Source of the DNA: Strigamia acuminata
Lineage: Eukaryota > Arthropoda > Chilopoda > Geophilomorpha > Linotaeniidae
Assembly (NCBI GenBank): GCA_949358305.1
Contig: OX442320.1
Location: forward strand, 9,130,259 to 9,194,258
Reading direction: 5' to 3'
Length of the DNA stretch: 64,000 nt
The position numbers and the translations under genes were made by a program. This document shows positions 10,525-23,626 of the stretch, one piece after another (the first letter of the stretch is position 1; the number at the start of each line of letters is the position of its first letter). The notes under the pieces are model-generated. The model had not been told where the DNA came from. It did no database searches and saw only the letters and a list, made by a program, of their open reading frames with translations.

Positions 10525-13102
10525 ATGGTGAGCCCAACCTGTTTACATTGAATGGGAATTAATATCAAACAGATTAGGCTTAAAGTTTAAACTAACAATA
10601 GCGCATTTACCTGTGGTTTATTTGTCGCGTGATGGAAATAGAAGAGCCGAAAAATGTCTGTATTTTAAAAGATTGTAAACAAAATTAAGTGATTTTTGTT
10701 TTTCTATTTTATTTCAGGTTCATAAGTTCCCAAAATCGGTATTTTTTATACTGGGAAATGAATTGTGCGAGAGATTTTCGTATTATGGCATCCGAGGTAT
10801 GAAATTGACAAGAAATTTAATTATTTTTTTTTTTTTAAATGGAAATGTTTTATTTATTAGCTGTACTCATATTATACTTGACGAGGCAACTGGCATTACC
10901 TCACGAATCGAGTAAATTAATTTATCATTGCTTCAACATGCTTAATTACTTCGTACCACTTTTTGGTGGTTTATTGGCCGATATTTATTTGGGCAAATTC
11001 AAGTAAGTATTAAAATTAAATACGGAAAAAATATTAAATTTTCGTGAAAAACAAAAATTGTAATTACGGTTTTGTGTATAATTGTATTTTATCTATTTTT
11101 TAGGACGATTTTGTACGTGTCGTTGATTTACGCGGCTGGCAACATCTTTTTGTCGATGGTCACCGTGCCACAACTACACTTGACCCCCAAACTGTAATTT
11201 TAGTTGAGTATTTGTATATATGAAATTGAATAGAGATAAATTTCAGACCATTAGTGATCGTGGCGCTTGCATTGATAGCGATCGGTGCAGGTGGAATTAA
11301 ACCATGCGTTGCCTCATTCGGCGGCGACCAATTCATGAAAGGCCAAGAAGCAATGAGAGATAAATTCTTCTCCATTTTTTACTTCTGCATCAATGTTGGT
11401 GCGGCTATGTCTATGGTTTTGTCACCCATTTTCCGAGGTAACATTTGAAAACCACTTAATTTAATGGAAATTAAACCGTCGAAACTTCCAGCCGATGTCG
11501 CCTGCTTGGGCGAAATGGAGTGTTATCCGTTGGCGTTTGGATTTCCCGCTTTACTGATGGTCGTCGCTACTAGTAAGTTTAGTAGATTGCATTCAAAAAA
11601 ATCATTTTTTATGTTAGATCGAGAAAAGCAGTTTAAATATGTCGTTTAAAATGCTGCGCGTACCGTATATACTCGCGTACAATGCGAATTAGGAGTTTTG
11701 TGTAAAAATAGGCCTAAATTGGCGTGCCTAACATTCTGAATAATGAAATACGAATTATTTTCTGAATGCACCTGGTGATATGTTGGAATTAATTTTATAA
11801 ATAAATGAAACACTTGTTTCAGTGCTTTTTGTTGTCGGGAAACCATTTTACAAGATATTTCCCCCGAACGGGACAGCAATTCTCGACTCCGTTCGATGCA
11901 TCTGGGTATTTTGTTTGTTTTTTAAGCGGATGAATAAATTTGGTTAAATTTTGTCGCTCAATTTACGTTCAGCACGCTTTAACTTCCCGTCGTAATGCGC
12001 CAGCGAAAAAACCTCATTGGTTGGATTATGCTGACGACAAATACGAAGTTTCATACATCAACGATGTCCGAACGGTACTCTCGGTATTGCTTCTGTTTGT
12101 ACCTTTACCAATGTTTTGGGCACTTTTTGATCAACAAGGTTCAACCTGGACATTGCAGTCTGCAAAGTTGGATGGTCGGTTGGGGGTAACGGTTAATTTT
12201 TTTTCCGTTTATTTTTACCCCGATTTTGTTTATATTTGTTTAATTTCAGACGAAAGGATTTGAAATCCATCCGGATCAAATGGACAGTTTGAACGCCATC
12301 TTGGTTGTCGCTTTCATACCGATTTTCACGTTCGCCGTTTACCCTGTGCTGGCTAGATGTAATCTATTAAAGACGTAAATATCGGGTGGCGATTTAATTT
12401 TGAATAAAATTCAAAAACGTTAATTACATTCAGACCTTTGCAAAAAATGAGCACGGGTGGGTTTTTAGCGGCGATTTCTTTCCTTATTGGTGGATTCGTT
12501 CAACTAGCGATTGAGGTAAATGCCAAGAGAAATGTTATTGTTTATGCATTTATTAACGAATATGGAATTGTAGGCGAGGCTTCCGGCACCACCATCTCCA
12601 GGAACTGCAGACATAATGATGATTAACACTATGGATTGCCCGCTTGACGTCAACTTTAATTCTGGAATAATTCACTTGAAAAATTACGATGTATTTACAC
12701 ATTAGTGCTACCGTAAATGCTTTTATAGAACACTAGATTGACAGAACCTAGATTCTCACCCGTACTAAATGATTAGGCGACAATTAAAATTGATTTTCAA
12801 TTTCAAAATGTCGATGTTTGAACGTCAAAAGTGTATTTTGCATCTTAAAATGCATTTTTGGCACTTAAACAGTGCATTTTGCACCTTAAAATGCATTTTT
12901 GGCACTTAAACAGTGCATTTTGCACCTTAAAATGCATTTTTGGCACTTAAACAGTGCATTTTGCACCTTAAAATGCATTTTTGGCACTTAAACAGTGCAT
13001 TTTGCACCTTTAACAGTGCATTATTGGACATAGAAAATGCTTATTTGCTTATCAGTATCCCACGCTCAATTAGAGCACCTTTTTATTATTATTTTATTAT
13101 TA

Positions 13103-13139
<37 letters not shown>

Positions 13140-14220
13140 TTACTATGTATTATTTATTTATTCGTAATTTATTAATTTCTTTATAGTTTTACATGTTTAA
13201 AGCAGTAAAAACGGATATAAACATAACGGGTTTCACAACCTTGTCGCAATCGTGTAAAAATACTCTTAACAAGACTGAAGAATTCGAACTGAAAGTCCGC
13301 GACGAAAGAGCTTATTCCGTTACAATAGCGGCGGCTCCCGACGGAATCAAAGTCGGACCACCGGCGGAGCAACTCCGCAAAAGGGACATCAGTAAAGCGA
13401 GGCCATTTCTAAGGTAACAAACCATAAAAATCTAAAAAAAACTAAATTCAACAAGATCTTTAACTTGCAGATTTTTGTATTTGGGAGAGAAACCATTTCC
13501 AAACGCAACTCTCATGTTAAAACAACGAGATCTGCCTGAAGAAACGCAAAATTCACACCAACATTTAATTTTCGAAGGTGATTCGACTTATTCGACTTAC
13601 GCCATGGTTTATCCGGTCGTCAAATGCCAGATTTGTTGGGCGAGAAACGACTCGGAGAACTGCAGCGAATCACCCAAGATACCTCGCGAAATATCCGTTT
13701 ACAAAGGCGGAATTTTCGATTTCCTGTTGCTGCCTGCGCAAAACAACAACACCGAGGTTAAAAGGCTTAAAACCGCGTTGAAATGTAATGATTTGTTGAC
13801 ATTTCGGTTACATTTCAGATGGAATTAGTGGAAATAACGACTTTCAGTCCCGATAGCATCCACATCCTGGTCCAAACACCCATGTACGTGATCATTACGA
13901 TCGGCGAAGTGATGTTGTCCATTTCGGGCCTAACGTTCGCGTACGCGGAAGCTCCCGTTGGAATGAAGGCGGTGTTGCAGGCGGCTTGGCTTCTCACTGT
14001 CGCTTTCGGTAACGTGATTGTTATTGTTGTGGTCAAGTTAAAAGAAGCGTTTTTCAACGATGCACTTGAGGTGAGCCCAATTTTAACTACGAAATACAAT
14101 TGATTGTAACTTTTAAATTTTTAGTCGACGTATTTTTTCGTTTTTGCCGCGCTTTTGGCAGCGGATATGGCGGTGTTCACACTATTAGCCGTTCGGTACA
14201 AGTACAAATCGCAAGAATAA
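10525..14220 (+). CDS. Oligopeptide transporter, copy 3
   Basis: Full SLC15/PTR2 transporter. The core exon at 10718 encodes [11 protein letters not shown], with an intact ExxERFxYYG motif. Later exons encode [37 protein letters not shown] and the large TM9-TM10 ectodomain, followed by QTPMYVIITIGEVMLS and [13 protein letters not shown]. The stop is TAA at 14218-14220. I place the start at the ATG at 10525, which is followed at once by a good GTGAGC donor and mirrors copy 2; an ATG at 10632 is an alternative with a poor donor. It is very similar to copy 4 in sequence and introns. Both have an intron after the V-A-T segment that copies 1 and 2 lack, so copies 3 and 4 are a recent duplication. 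One intron (12691-13190) carries a 41-bp tandem repeat. Confidence 0.9.
12851..13015. repeat. 41-bp tandem repeat in transporter copy 3 intron
   Basis: About four near-identical copies of a 41-bp unit start near 12851, 12892, 12933 and 12974. Each contains short inverted pieces around TGCATTTT and AAAATGCA, so each unit can fold. The array sits in the intron before the exon at 13193. Confidence 0.9.
13081..13142. repeat. TTA/TAT trinucleotide microsatellite
   Basis: Run of TTA repeats with occasional extra T, directly downstream of the 41-bp array in the same intron. Confidence 0.9.
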
Positions 14221-14603
14221 TGTTTTGTTGGATTAAATGTTGTTTTGTGACCCGTTGCGGCTCTCAGCTGGTTCTGACGACCTGTTTTTGTCAATCAACA
14301 ATAATTGAAGCGATTTCTGACACGCTTGTAACCAAAAAATGGCGATTTTTGCCGATGTAAGTTCACGTATTCACAAATTCATATATTTTGATAATAAAGT
14401 ACAATAGAAATTAAAAATAAATCAAATTGTGCCGTTGATTTCCACATTGTACACATTTCTGACATGATTTTTCACCAAAAATGATTTTACAATACAATTT
14501 TGCTCGTTGATTTTCATGGTTGATGTAAACAATGCCGCAGCACGGTGTGTTTAACAAATATATATATATACAAAAAGTCTTCATTTGGAATTGTGGTGAA
14601 AAT

Positions 14604-17600
14604 ATGACTTCATCTCTAACTAAGGTATTTCTTTTAATATTTTATTTGTACATTAATTTCATTTTACTGCTCAAATTGTTCGAATTTTTTATTTAGGTGG
14701 TCGCGGTTTCATCGGTTCCAGTCGTTCCGCGCGCCGACGAAGCTCCAGTAACTCGATTCAAAAATTGAAAAAGAATAAACTGGATTAAAAGCTTAATATT
14801 TTCTTGTCTGTAGGCAGCACCAAAGTTTCCGAAAGCGGTTTTTTTCGTGCTTGGAACCGAATTATGCGAAAGATTTTCATTTTACGGCATGAGAGGTATA
14901 CACGATACATCATCACCAAGAGTAGTGAATGTAAATTGTTTTAAACAGCCGTGCTCATATTGTACTTGACACGCAATCTGAAAGTGGACGAAGAATCGAC
15001 TAAAAAGATTTACCACGGCTTTAATATGTTTGTTTACTTCTTTCCCTTCTTCGGGGGTTTATTGGCAGATATGTATTTGGGTAAATTCAAGTATGTATTA
15101 AAATTAAACGTTAAATAATGAGATTTATTGGAATCTGTCGATTTTAGAACGATTTTCTACGTGTCGTTGATTTACGCGAGTGGAAACGTGTTTTTATCGA
15201 TGGTTACCGTCCCACAAATACACCTGAATCCCAAACTGTAATTTCATTTGAATGTTTGTGGTTTATATTATTAAATATTGGTAAATTTCAGACCATTAGC
15301 GATAGTTGCGCTCGCATTAATAGCGATCGGCGCGGGTGGAATTAAGCCTTGTGTCGCCTCCTTCGGCGGCGACCAATTCATAAAAGGCCAAGAAACGATG
15401 CGAGATAAATTTTTCTCAATTTTTTATTTCTGTATTAATGTCGGCGCGGCTTTGTCCATGATCTTATCACCGATTTTCCGAGGTAATACGTGCAAATATC
15501 TTGAATTTATTCGCATTAAAACGTTGGAATTTTAGCCGATGTTTCTTGTTTGGGTGACACCGAATGTTATCCACTTGCGTTTGGTTTTCCTGCTTTACTT
15601 ATGGTCATTGCCACCGGTGAGTTGAGGTTTTTTTGTGTGTTTTAGGTTATTGGAGAGTATTTTCAGTTATTTTTGTACTTGGGAAACCGTTATATCAAAT
15701 TTTTCCGCCTAATGGAACTGCGGTTGTCGACACTGTGCGATGCATCTGGGTAAAAGCGAATTATTTTTTATTTAAAATTAATTGTGGGGGATGTTTTATT
15801 ATTTTATTATTTTCAAACAGCACGCTTTAGCGGTTCGGTGTAAAGCGACAGAGAAGAAACCACATTGGTTGGATTACGCCGACGATAAATACGACCCGTC
15901 GTACATCCAAGACGTGCGGACTGTGCTGTCGGTTTTGCTTCTGTTCGTGCCTTTGCCGATGTTTTGGGCACTTTTTGACCAACAAGGGTCGACTTGGACG
16001 TTACAGTCTGCTAAATTGGATGGTCGACTGGCAGGTTGACTCGATTTATTCGTTGGATAAAGTGAGATTTGTTTTTATTTTCGTTTTTAGACCGATACTA
16101 TTGAAATCCATCCGGATCAAATGGACAGCATGAACGCCATCTTGGTTGTTGTGTTTATACCCATTTTTACATTCCTGCTCTATCCCATGCTGTATAAATG
16201 CAAGTTATTAAGAACGTAAATATTCCAAAACAAATTAATTTATATATATTAATATTTGAACGATTTTTAGGCCTTTACAGAAAATGGTGACGGGGGGATT
16301 GTTGGCAGCAGTTTCGTTTCTCATAGGTGGATTTATTCAATTATCCATCGAGGTATAGTAACACGAGTAGTTAAAAAATGCAATTTTCTAATGATTTTTG
16401 TGCAGGCGAGGCTCCCAGTTCCGCCACCGTCGGGTACCATCGATTTAATGATGATAAATACCGTGGACTGTTCAATAAATGTGAAAATCGCTTCCGAATC
16501 CGTCACATTGAACGCTTATAGTGTAATTTTTAATTATATTTTAATATATTTCTTAATTTTTTTTAAAAAATGATTATTCTTTCTTAGTTTCACATGTTTA
16601 AGGAACTAAAAACCACCACGACAATCAAAGGAACGTTGACGTTTTCGCAGTCGTGTAAAAACAAATTAGGCAACCAAACACAAATGGCCTCATCGGACGA
16701 CTTCGAATTTGTAGTTGAGACCGAAAAAGCGTACGCCGTCGCAATTGAGATGACTCCCAATGGCATCATAGTCGGACGACCTGTAAAATATTAGATTAGG
16801 CTTGATTTTGCAGTGTTTTGATTCGTTTTAACGCGATATTTATAGGAAGAACAACTGCGCAAGCGCGATATGAGCAAAGCGAATCCATTCGTGAGGTATA
16901 CAATTGAGAATTGCGATTGCACACGCTTGAAAGCAATATATTTAAAGGTTTGTTCACGTGGGAGTGAAACCATTTCCGAATGCTTCACTCATGTTGCAGC
17001 AGGAAAAACTTCCCGACGACTCGCCGGATTTGCGCCAACAAGCGTCGTTCGAAGGGAACGGCACTTTTTCGGATTATGCGATGATTTATCCCGTGTTCGA
17101 GGCTAGAGTATGTTGGACAAAGACTTTTACGGGGAATTGCAGCGCCAAACCAATAATTACGGATAAAATATCCGTCTATAAAGGCGGGATTTTTGAATTT
17201 TTATTGATACCCGTTGACAATAACACGCGGGTTGGTCGAATCGAACGTTTATTGCGTGTTTTTTATTATTTTTTATTGGGTTTTGATGTTTATTTCAGAT
17301 GGAACTGGTGGAAATGATGGCTTTCCCACCGGACAACATCCACATTTTGGTTCAGACACCAATGTACATCCTCATTACGTCCGGTGAAGTGTTGTTGTCC
17401 ATTTCTGGCCTCACTTTTGCCTATTCGGAAGCGCCCGCTGGGATGAAGGCAGTTCTACAGGCAGCTTGGCTCCTAACGGTGGCTTTTGGCAACGTGATCG
17501 TTCTTATAGTTATTGAGATCAAACAAGCAGTTGCTCAAGGGACTCTCGAGGTGACTGGGAGTTTTAATTGATGGATTTTATTTTTATTTTGATGGTTTAT

Positions 17601-17706
17601 TTTATTCTAGTCGACGTTTTTCTTTATTTTTGCTGGTCTTATGGTGGGCGACATGGTATTGTTTGCAATTTTAGCGATTCGTTATAAGTATAAAGTACAA
17701 GAATGA
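14604..17706 (+). CDS. Oligopeptide transporter, copy 4
   Basis: SLC15/PTR2 transporter closely matching copy 3. First exon 14604-14624 encodes MTSSLTK, exon 14697-14747 a short cytoplasmic stretch, and exon 14814 begins the core with APKFPKAVFF and TELCERFSFYG. Later exons carry [39 protein letters not shown], the variable ectodomain and GEVLLSISGLTFAYSEAP. The stop is TGA at 17704-17706, preceded by KYKVQE (copy 3 ends KYKSQE). All the coupling-motif residues that copy 2 has lost are intact here. It probably functions as a peptide/H+ symporter; its tissue role is unknown. Confidence 0.92.
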
Positions 17707-18348
17707 TTCATTGTGTATATGAAGTGAATATTGTAAGAAATTATATTATTCATTCTGTTTATTGTTCTGTCGGTAATTAAATACATAATTAACTCCGGAT
17801 GTATTTTTTCGGGTTTAAACATGGCGCGCGGGTTAGTTTTGCGTTTCGCCGTCAGATGACGTTGGCTTCAATTTCCATTCCAGTCATGTGCCTATATGTC
17901 AAGTTTGCTGCCAGCGATGTTGAGGGTTTGTCAAGTGTGTTTTTGCCTTCAAATGACGCCAAGAAATGCCTAAAGTGAGTTCTAAATGTAGATCTTTTAA
18001 ATATTTAAAAAAAAACGATTAAAATTGGTTTCGTTGATGAAAATTCGATAGATAATTACAATAATTATAATTATTATAAACATGTCCGAATTTTTTTAAT
18101 ATTTATTTATCCCATCTCGTTTGACCGCAATCCAATACTTCCTGATCAAATTGCGGCATCAAGATGCCACCAATTATTGTCATCGACACTTCCCCATACT
18201 ATTAAATTCCACACTAACCCACTTTCCACTTCCCGACACCAGCCGGCGCTGCTCGTTGGCGCTTTACATTCAGCCCGCCCCAGAAAAACTAAAAAGCGCT
18301 CGAAATCGCCTGCTCGTGTCTTTTCCGGGGCCCATCTACAACGGGAGG
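17707..18348. other. Intergenic region between transporter array and cueball-like gene
   Basis: AT-rich DNA. It should contain the 3' end of transporter copy 4 and the promoter of the cueball-like gene. Open frames here are not convincing. Confidence 0.5.
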
Positions 18349-21300
18349 ATGACTGCCAAACACTGGGCCAGCGTACTGCAACTCACCCTTCTATTTTCCT
18401 CACTCACCCACACTTTAACTTCAGCAGGTAATACAATATTCAGATGTTTAAATGAGAGCAGTCATTCAACTTCTAGTACAAATGACCGTTGTACCACTCC
18501 GTAGGGCTGCACGCATGGCGTACGTGACTAACTCGTATGTCGAAGCGCCGGTGAAATTCACGCGCCGTATGTGTATCGATAAAATGCGCGTAAATTGACG
18601 AAATCTAATTGAAAGAATCGTTTATTTTGCTGGATTAAATGAATTTTGTTCGGATAAAATTAGTACCTGCGGTGTTAGATAACAGAGGTGACCTTCACGG
18701 ACTTATTTAAATATAAAAAAAGGGTTAAAAAATGGTAAAAAATTGTGGTTTTGACTGAAATTTTACTGTTTTTCAGATGGAACTGCATCTCAGGTTATTT
18801 TGACGAAGGAAAACGGGTTAAGTTTATTGAATTTGTCGTCGACGGTTGAAGAGTATTTGATTTCTCCCGGAAGTATTTTGTATTCGGCGGATTTTTTCGT
18901 TCGGAGGGACGGACTCACGCAGTTATTTTGGAGCGATATTAAGCACGAAACTATTCAGTCTGCCTTGTTGATTAATTCAAGTAATTTGTCTGAGATTTGA
19001 TTGTTCTTTTTGTATGGTAATATTTTTTTTTTCGTTATTATATAATTGCAGCGCTGAGAAACGTGACCTTGTTGGATCTGAAAGACGTTTGGGAGATTGA
19101 GAATGTGGCGGTTGACTGGCTGGCTGGGAATTTGTATTGGGTGGTGAAATCTCGCGGACGAATCGATGTGGCCAAAACCGACGGTTCGGATCATTGTACC
19201 GTCGTTACTAACATCGCAAAACCGCGAGCTTTGGCTTTGGATCCGGAAAATGGGTAGAAATTATTGTTTTTTTGAATTTGGGTTGTTTTTGATGGTTTTT
19301 TTTAATTTTAGGTTGATGTTTTGGTCGGATTGGAGCGATGTGTCGCCTAGAATCGAACGGAGTACGTTGGCGGGTGGCGATCGACGTATTATTTATAAAG
19401 TGGAGGATAAGAAGAAATTTGGGTGGCTCAATGCGATCACGTTAGACCGAGTAAAGAAACTGATTTACTGGGTCGATGCCAAGTAAATTTGATTATTTTA
19501 ATTTTTGAAAGGTTTTTTTTTTTTATTTTTTCTATTTTTTTTTTTAGATCGCACACTATTCATGTGTCGGATTACGACGGTGGAAATCATCGAATTTTGC
19601 TTAAAGAAACGAGTTTGTTGTCGCGGCCGTTTTCTCTCGATTTAATTAACGAGAAATTAGTGTGGCCCGAGTTCTCGTCGAGGGCAATAATTGAGGTTTG
19701 GATTTTTCGCTTAAAAAAGCGATTTTACATTAATTTTTCCGTGTGGAAAAGCGATTTTATATTTATTTTCTATCTGGAAAAGCAATTTTATATTGATTTT
19801 TCATCTGGAAAAGCGATTTTATATTGATTTTCCGTGTAGAAAAGCGATTTTATATTTATTTTCTATCTGGAAAAGCAATTTTATATTTATTTTCCGTGTG
19901 GAAAAGCGATTTTATATTTATTTTTCATCTGGAAAAGCAATTTTATATTGATTTTTCGTGTGGAAAAGCGATTTTATATTGATTTTCCGTGTAGAAAAGC
20001 GATTTTATATTGATTTTCTATCTGGAAAAGCAATTTTATATTTATTTTCCGTGTGGAAAAGCGATTTTATATTTATTTTTCATCTGGAAAAGCAATTTTA
20101 TATTGATTTTAAGCGATTTTTTATTCATTTTATCGTTGTTTACGTAATTTTTATTGTTTTAGTGTGATGTAAATGATGTTCCGATAACACCTGGGATCGT
20201 TTACGAATCAACGGACGTTGTGTTCGGCATCAAAAGTTTATCTTCGATTCAAAGACAACCAATTTGGGAGGAAGAATGCACTTTGGCAGCTGGAGGAAAA
20301 TGCTCGCATTTATGTCTGCGTCATAAAGTGGGAGTTGATCGGTGCGTGTGCCCTTTTGGAATGACGTTGAAAAAAGATGGTCGCACCTGCGTCGGTAAAT
20401 TTTATTCTATTGTAGTCAACAAAACGTTTTTAGTGCATTGTTTTTTATATTTTTTTTTTATTTATTGTTTTTTTCAGCTCAAAGAACTGTTTTGGCTTTG
20501 GTTTCGCAAACGGAAATGCAGAAACGAGTTATTTATTACAAAGATCCCAAAGAACCGATGCGCGCTCTCTCGTCATTAATACTCAACAAGGTTTTTAAAT
20601 CAAATTGTAAATAAAATTATACAAATTTTAATTAATTTTTGGTTTTAGTTCTCCGATGTACAAAGTATTTCCTACGCTCGCTCGCAAAATTTACTCGTCT
20701 GGCTCGACAATTTCGACTCAAAAATTTATTTTCACAGTTTGAACAAAAATGGGAGCTTCCGTGTACCTCAAAGTACGAAAAACGTGTTTGTTAAATGATT
20801 TTATTCCACTAATTATTTTTTAAACAATAGATACTACGTCTATTACCGTAGCATCGCATTCGTTAGCACAATACGTGTATATTGCTACCGGTGGGGAGTA
20901 TCCATCTATCGCCGAATGTTCGTTCGAAACGTACGTGTGCGTGCCCGTTGTCCTAGAAAACGTCTACAAACCGACGAATTTAGTTTTTGCCGATAAAAAT
21001 CTGGTTTGGTTGGATTTTTTGAACGGGAAACAATTTATTGAGAAATATTCGTTGGAGAAATTGAAAAGAGAAACAGTTTTCACCGGATCTAATTTATGCT
21101 GTAGGCAGATTTGATATTTGAAGAGGAGTTTGAATTTGAGGTTAATTCGATGTTTTTGCGCTGTTTTTAGGTCTGACGGCTGATACGACGTCGAAAAATA
21201 TTTATTGGTTGGAGAAAACAACTTTATCCGGTCTGAATCTCGACTACAACGAAATCGAAGAGATGGACATCGATCTCGAGTCGAATTCGACGCTGTTGTC

Positions 21301-22532
21301 GGTCGTGAAGGGAATTGTATACGTGAAAAACGGCGAGGGGGTGTTGAGGGAGCACGATTTGGATACGAAGAGCGACATTTTCGTGGCGTCGGCCGAGGAA
21401 AACGTGACTGCGGTGGTGCCGATCGAGATCCCCGGCGAAGAGGAGGAGGATTTAGTCGTTTATGACGATTTGGAGGCGATGTACGATGCGGGGCCGAATT
21501 TCCAGGTTTCCGACGATAAATGCGACTGCGTGAATGGGTTTTGCGTGGACGTGAAAGAGGGACTCGTGTGTGTTTGCAACGAGGGCTACACGGGGAGCAG
21601 TTGTGAGATCAGCGAATGTACGGGATATTGTGTGCACGGGGAGTGTCGGATGAATTTTGGCAATCCCGTTTGTAACTGTTACGATAATTGGTTCGGGGAT
21701 AAATGCGACTCGACGCATACGCCGTGCTCGCACGATCCGTGCAAGGAGAACGAGAAACGGTTCCACGATTTACATTCGCAGTGTAAGGGATTTATTTTGG
21801 GGGGAAAAATATTTCATTTTTTAATTTTTTTGTTTTATTTTAGTTCGGGCGTTATTTTTCGTGTCGGTTCCTGTGATTGCGTGCCTCACTTTAACCACTA
21901 TTGGTTTATTTTTGCTGTGGATTAGGTATGAAATGGTTTATTTTGGTGATTTTTTGTTTTTTTTGGTGATTTTTTATGTTTTTTGGTGATTTTTATGTTT
22001 TTTTGGTGATTTTTATGTTTTTTTGGTGATTTTTGGTGATTTTTATGTTTTTTTGGTGATTTTTATGTTTTTTGGGTGTTTTTTTTTTTTTTTTTGGTGA
22101 TTTTTATGTTTTTTTTTGTGATTTTTATGTTTTTTGGGTGATTTTTGGTGATTTTTATGTTTTTTGGGTGATTTTTGGTGATTTTTATGTTTTTTTTGGG
22201 TGATTTTTGGTGATTTTTATGTTTTTTTGGTGATTTTTATGTTTTTTTTGGTGATTTTTATGTTTTTTTGGTGATTTTTATGTTTTTTTTGGTGATTTTT
22301 ACGTTTTATTTTGGTGATTTTTATGTATTTTTGGTGATTTTTATGTTTTTTTGGTTGTTTCAGAACGCGGCATTTATTGCAGACGGTGGGCAGCGTGCCG
22401 GAAGTGGATAAAAAAGGGGTCGTCGAGCGGCCGTGGAGTGGTTTGACGTTCATTCCGTCTCTATTGAAAACCAATGAGGACAAGAAAGCGTTGTTAGATG
22501 ATCAGTTTAATTTAACCAATTCACACGTCTAG
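18349..22532 (+). CDS. cue: Cueball-like YWTD/EGF transmembrane receptor
   Basis: Type I membrane protein of the LDL-receptor-related class, most like Drosophila cueball, which acts in germline development. Exons: 18349-18427, 18777-18980, 19052-19253, 19312-19482, 19548-19695, 20163-20394, 20478-20590, 20649-20772, 20831-21100, 21171-21782, 21844-21925, 22364-22532. Order of domains: signal peptide (MTAKHWASVLQLTLLF), beta-propeller repeats with LFWSD, LYWVV, LMFWSD, LIYWVD and LVWPE, an EGF module (CTLAAGGKCSHLCL), further propeller-like sequence, two EGF modules (CVNGFCV, CVHGECR), a transmembrane helix around ALFFVSVPVIACLTL, and a short cytoplasmic tail containing VERPWSGLTF. No LDL-A repeats are seen, which fits cueball better than LRP or yolk receptors. 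Family is confident; orthology moderately so. Confidence 0.82.
19701..20115. repeat. 31-bp tandem array in cueball-like intron
   Basis: About 13 copies of a 31-bp unit beginning GGAAAAGCGATTTTATATT, with two alternating variants (GCG/GCA; ATTTATT/ATTGATT). It fills most of the intron 19696-20162. Long open frames across it are repeat artefacts. Confidence 0.92.
21940..22350. repeat. T-rich tandem array in cueball-like intron
   Basis: Imperfect repeats of GGTGATTTTTATGTTTTTTT, about 20 bp, fill the last intron just before the final coding exon at 22364. Confidence 0.9.
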
Positions 22533-23626
22533 AGATTTGAATTCTAGAGAATAATTTGCAATTCTGATTCCGTTCCAGTTTGTTTTACGTTTTTACTTGT
22601 AATTTTTCGTTCATTTTCATTTCTCATTTTCTGACAACCGAGGTGGTTTCTTTTCATAGATTAATGTTTTAATTGTACACATCGGAAAGTGGTCGCTGCT
22701 TGAGCACTCATTCTATGACGAATAGTGGATTTATAAGGCCGGGATCATTTTCCTTCTCTCGAAAGTATTGCATTTAAGTGGATGAGAAATGTGTGCGAGT
22801 GATTTAGGATTTAGTTCGAGATTTGTTCGTTTTAAAGGAGATTTTAAAACGGCAAAAAAATGATTTGTGGATTTTTTTTCTTCAGTTCCTTTGTTGTATG
22901 GCTATGTATAGTTTGTTACAAATTTTATTTTTTGATCTCGGGAGTCAATCTTCTTGCCTGCACTCGTTTTGAGATGGAACAGTGACTTTATGGAGGAAGA
23001 TTGTCTCCCTTTATTCAGCGCAGCTCATGTTGCAATAAATAAAAGAGCGTTTAACGAAAAAAAAATACAAAGAATGTTTTTATTTCTGTGTTTACAAACA
23101 AGATTGAGTCGTGCGGTTTGTTTATTTCTTTAAACCGAGTAAATAAAACCAAATTACATGGCTGATTAATGCGATGAAAATGCTTTCGGTTTCTTTCTCG
23201 TTGCGCGCCGTCTAGCGAGGGATTGTGTAGTTAACGATGGCAGTGATCAAGGTTTGTTGTTTTGTTTTGACAATTCAGCTTGATAAAAGCTAGACTGATA
23301 ACCTTAGTCGAATAATTCATTCGTGCACGGGAATGCGTAATGAATCGAATTAAACTATGCCGCAAAGTATCCTGCCGACGATGACGTAAATTACTGAGAA
23401 AAGTAGCGAATTACCTCGGTATTATATCTCGGATTTCTAGATTTTTTTTTGTGGTTTTTTTTTTTTTTTTTTTTTTTTTAAATCGCACTCGTGGCTAATT
23501 GATGTTATTTCGAGGTTGTATATCTGCTCGGATAGTGGTAAGATGAAGATAATTCGTTGGGAGAATGCTAGTGTTTGATTAAATGTTTATTGTTATCTCG
23601 AAAAGGTGTGATCGTGTGCGGCCGTG
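22533..23626. other. 3' UTR of cueball-like gene and upstream region of ANKIB1
   Basis: Overlapping AATAAA signals at 23034-23043 probably end the cueball-like transcript, giving a 3' untranslated region of about 500 bases. The remainder to 23626 is the likely promoter and leader of ANKIB1. A long poly-T lies at about 23455-23480. No gene is seen. Confidence 0.6.

Noticed and set aside
10632-10676. ATG at 10632 as the start of transporter copy 3
   Set aside because: The only donor in the needed phase is a poor GTCTGT; the ATG at 10525 directly before GTGAGC is better and matches copy 2's arrangement. Not fully excluded.
18121-18504. 127-codon frame overlapping the cueball-like signal exon
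   Set aside because: Does not begin with ATG and crosses a good splice donor at 18427; only the part from the ATG at 18349 fits a signal peptide joined in phase to the propeller exon.
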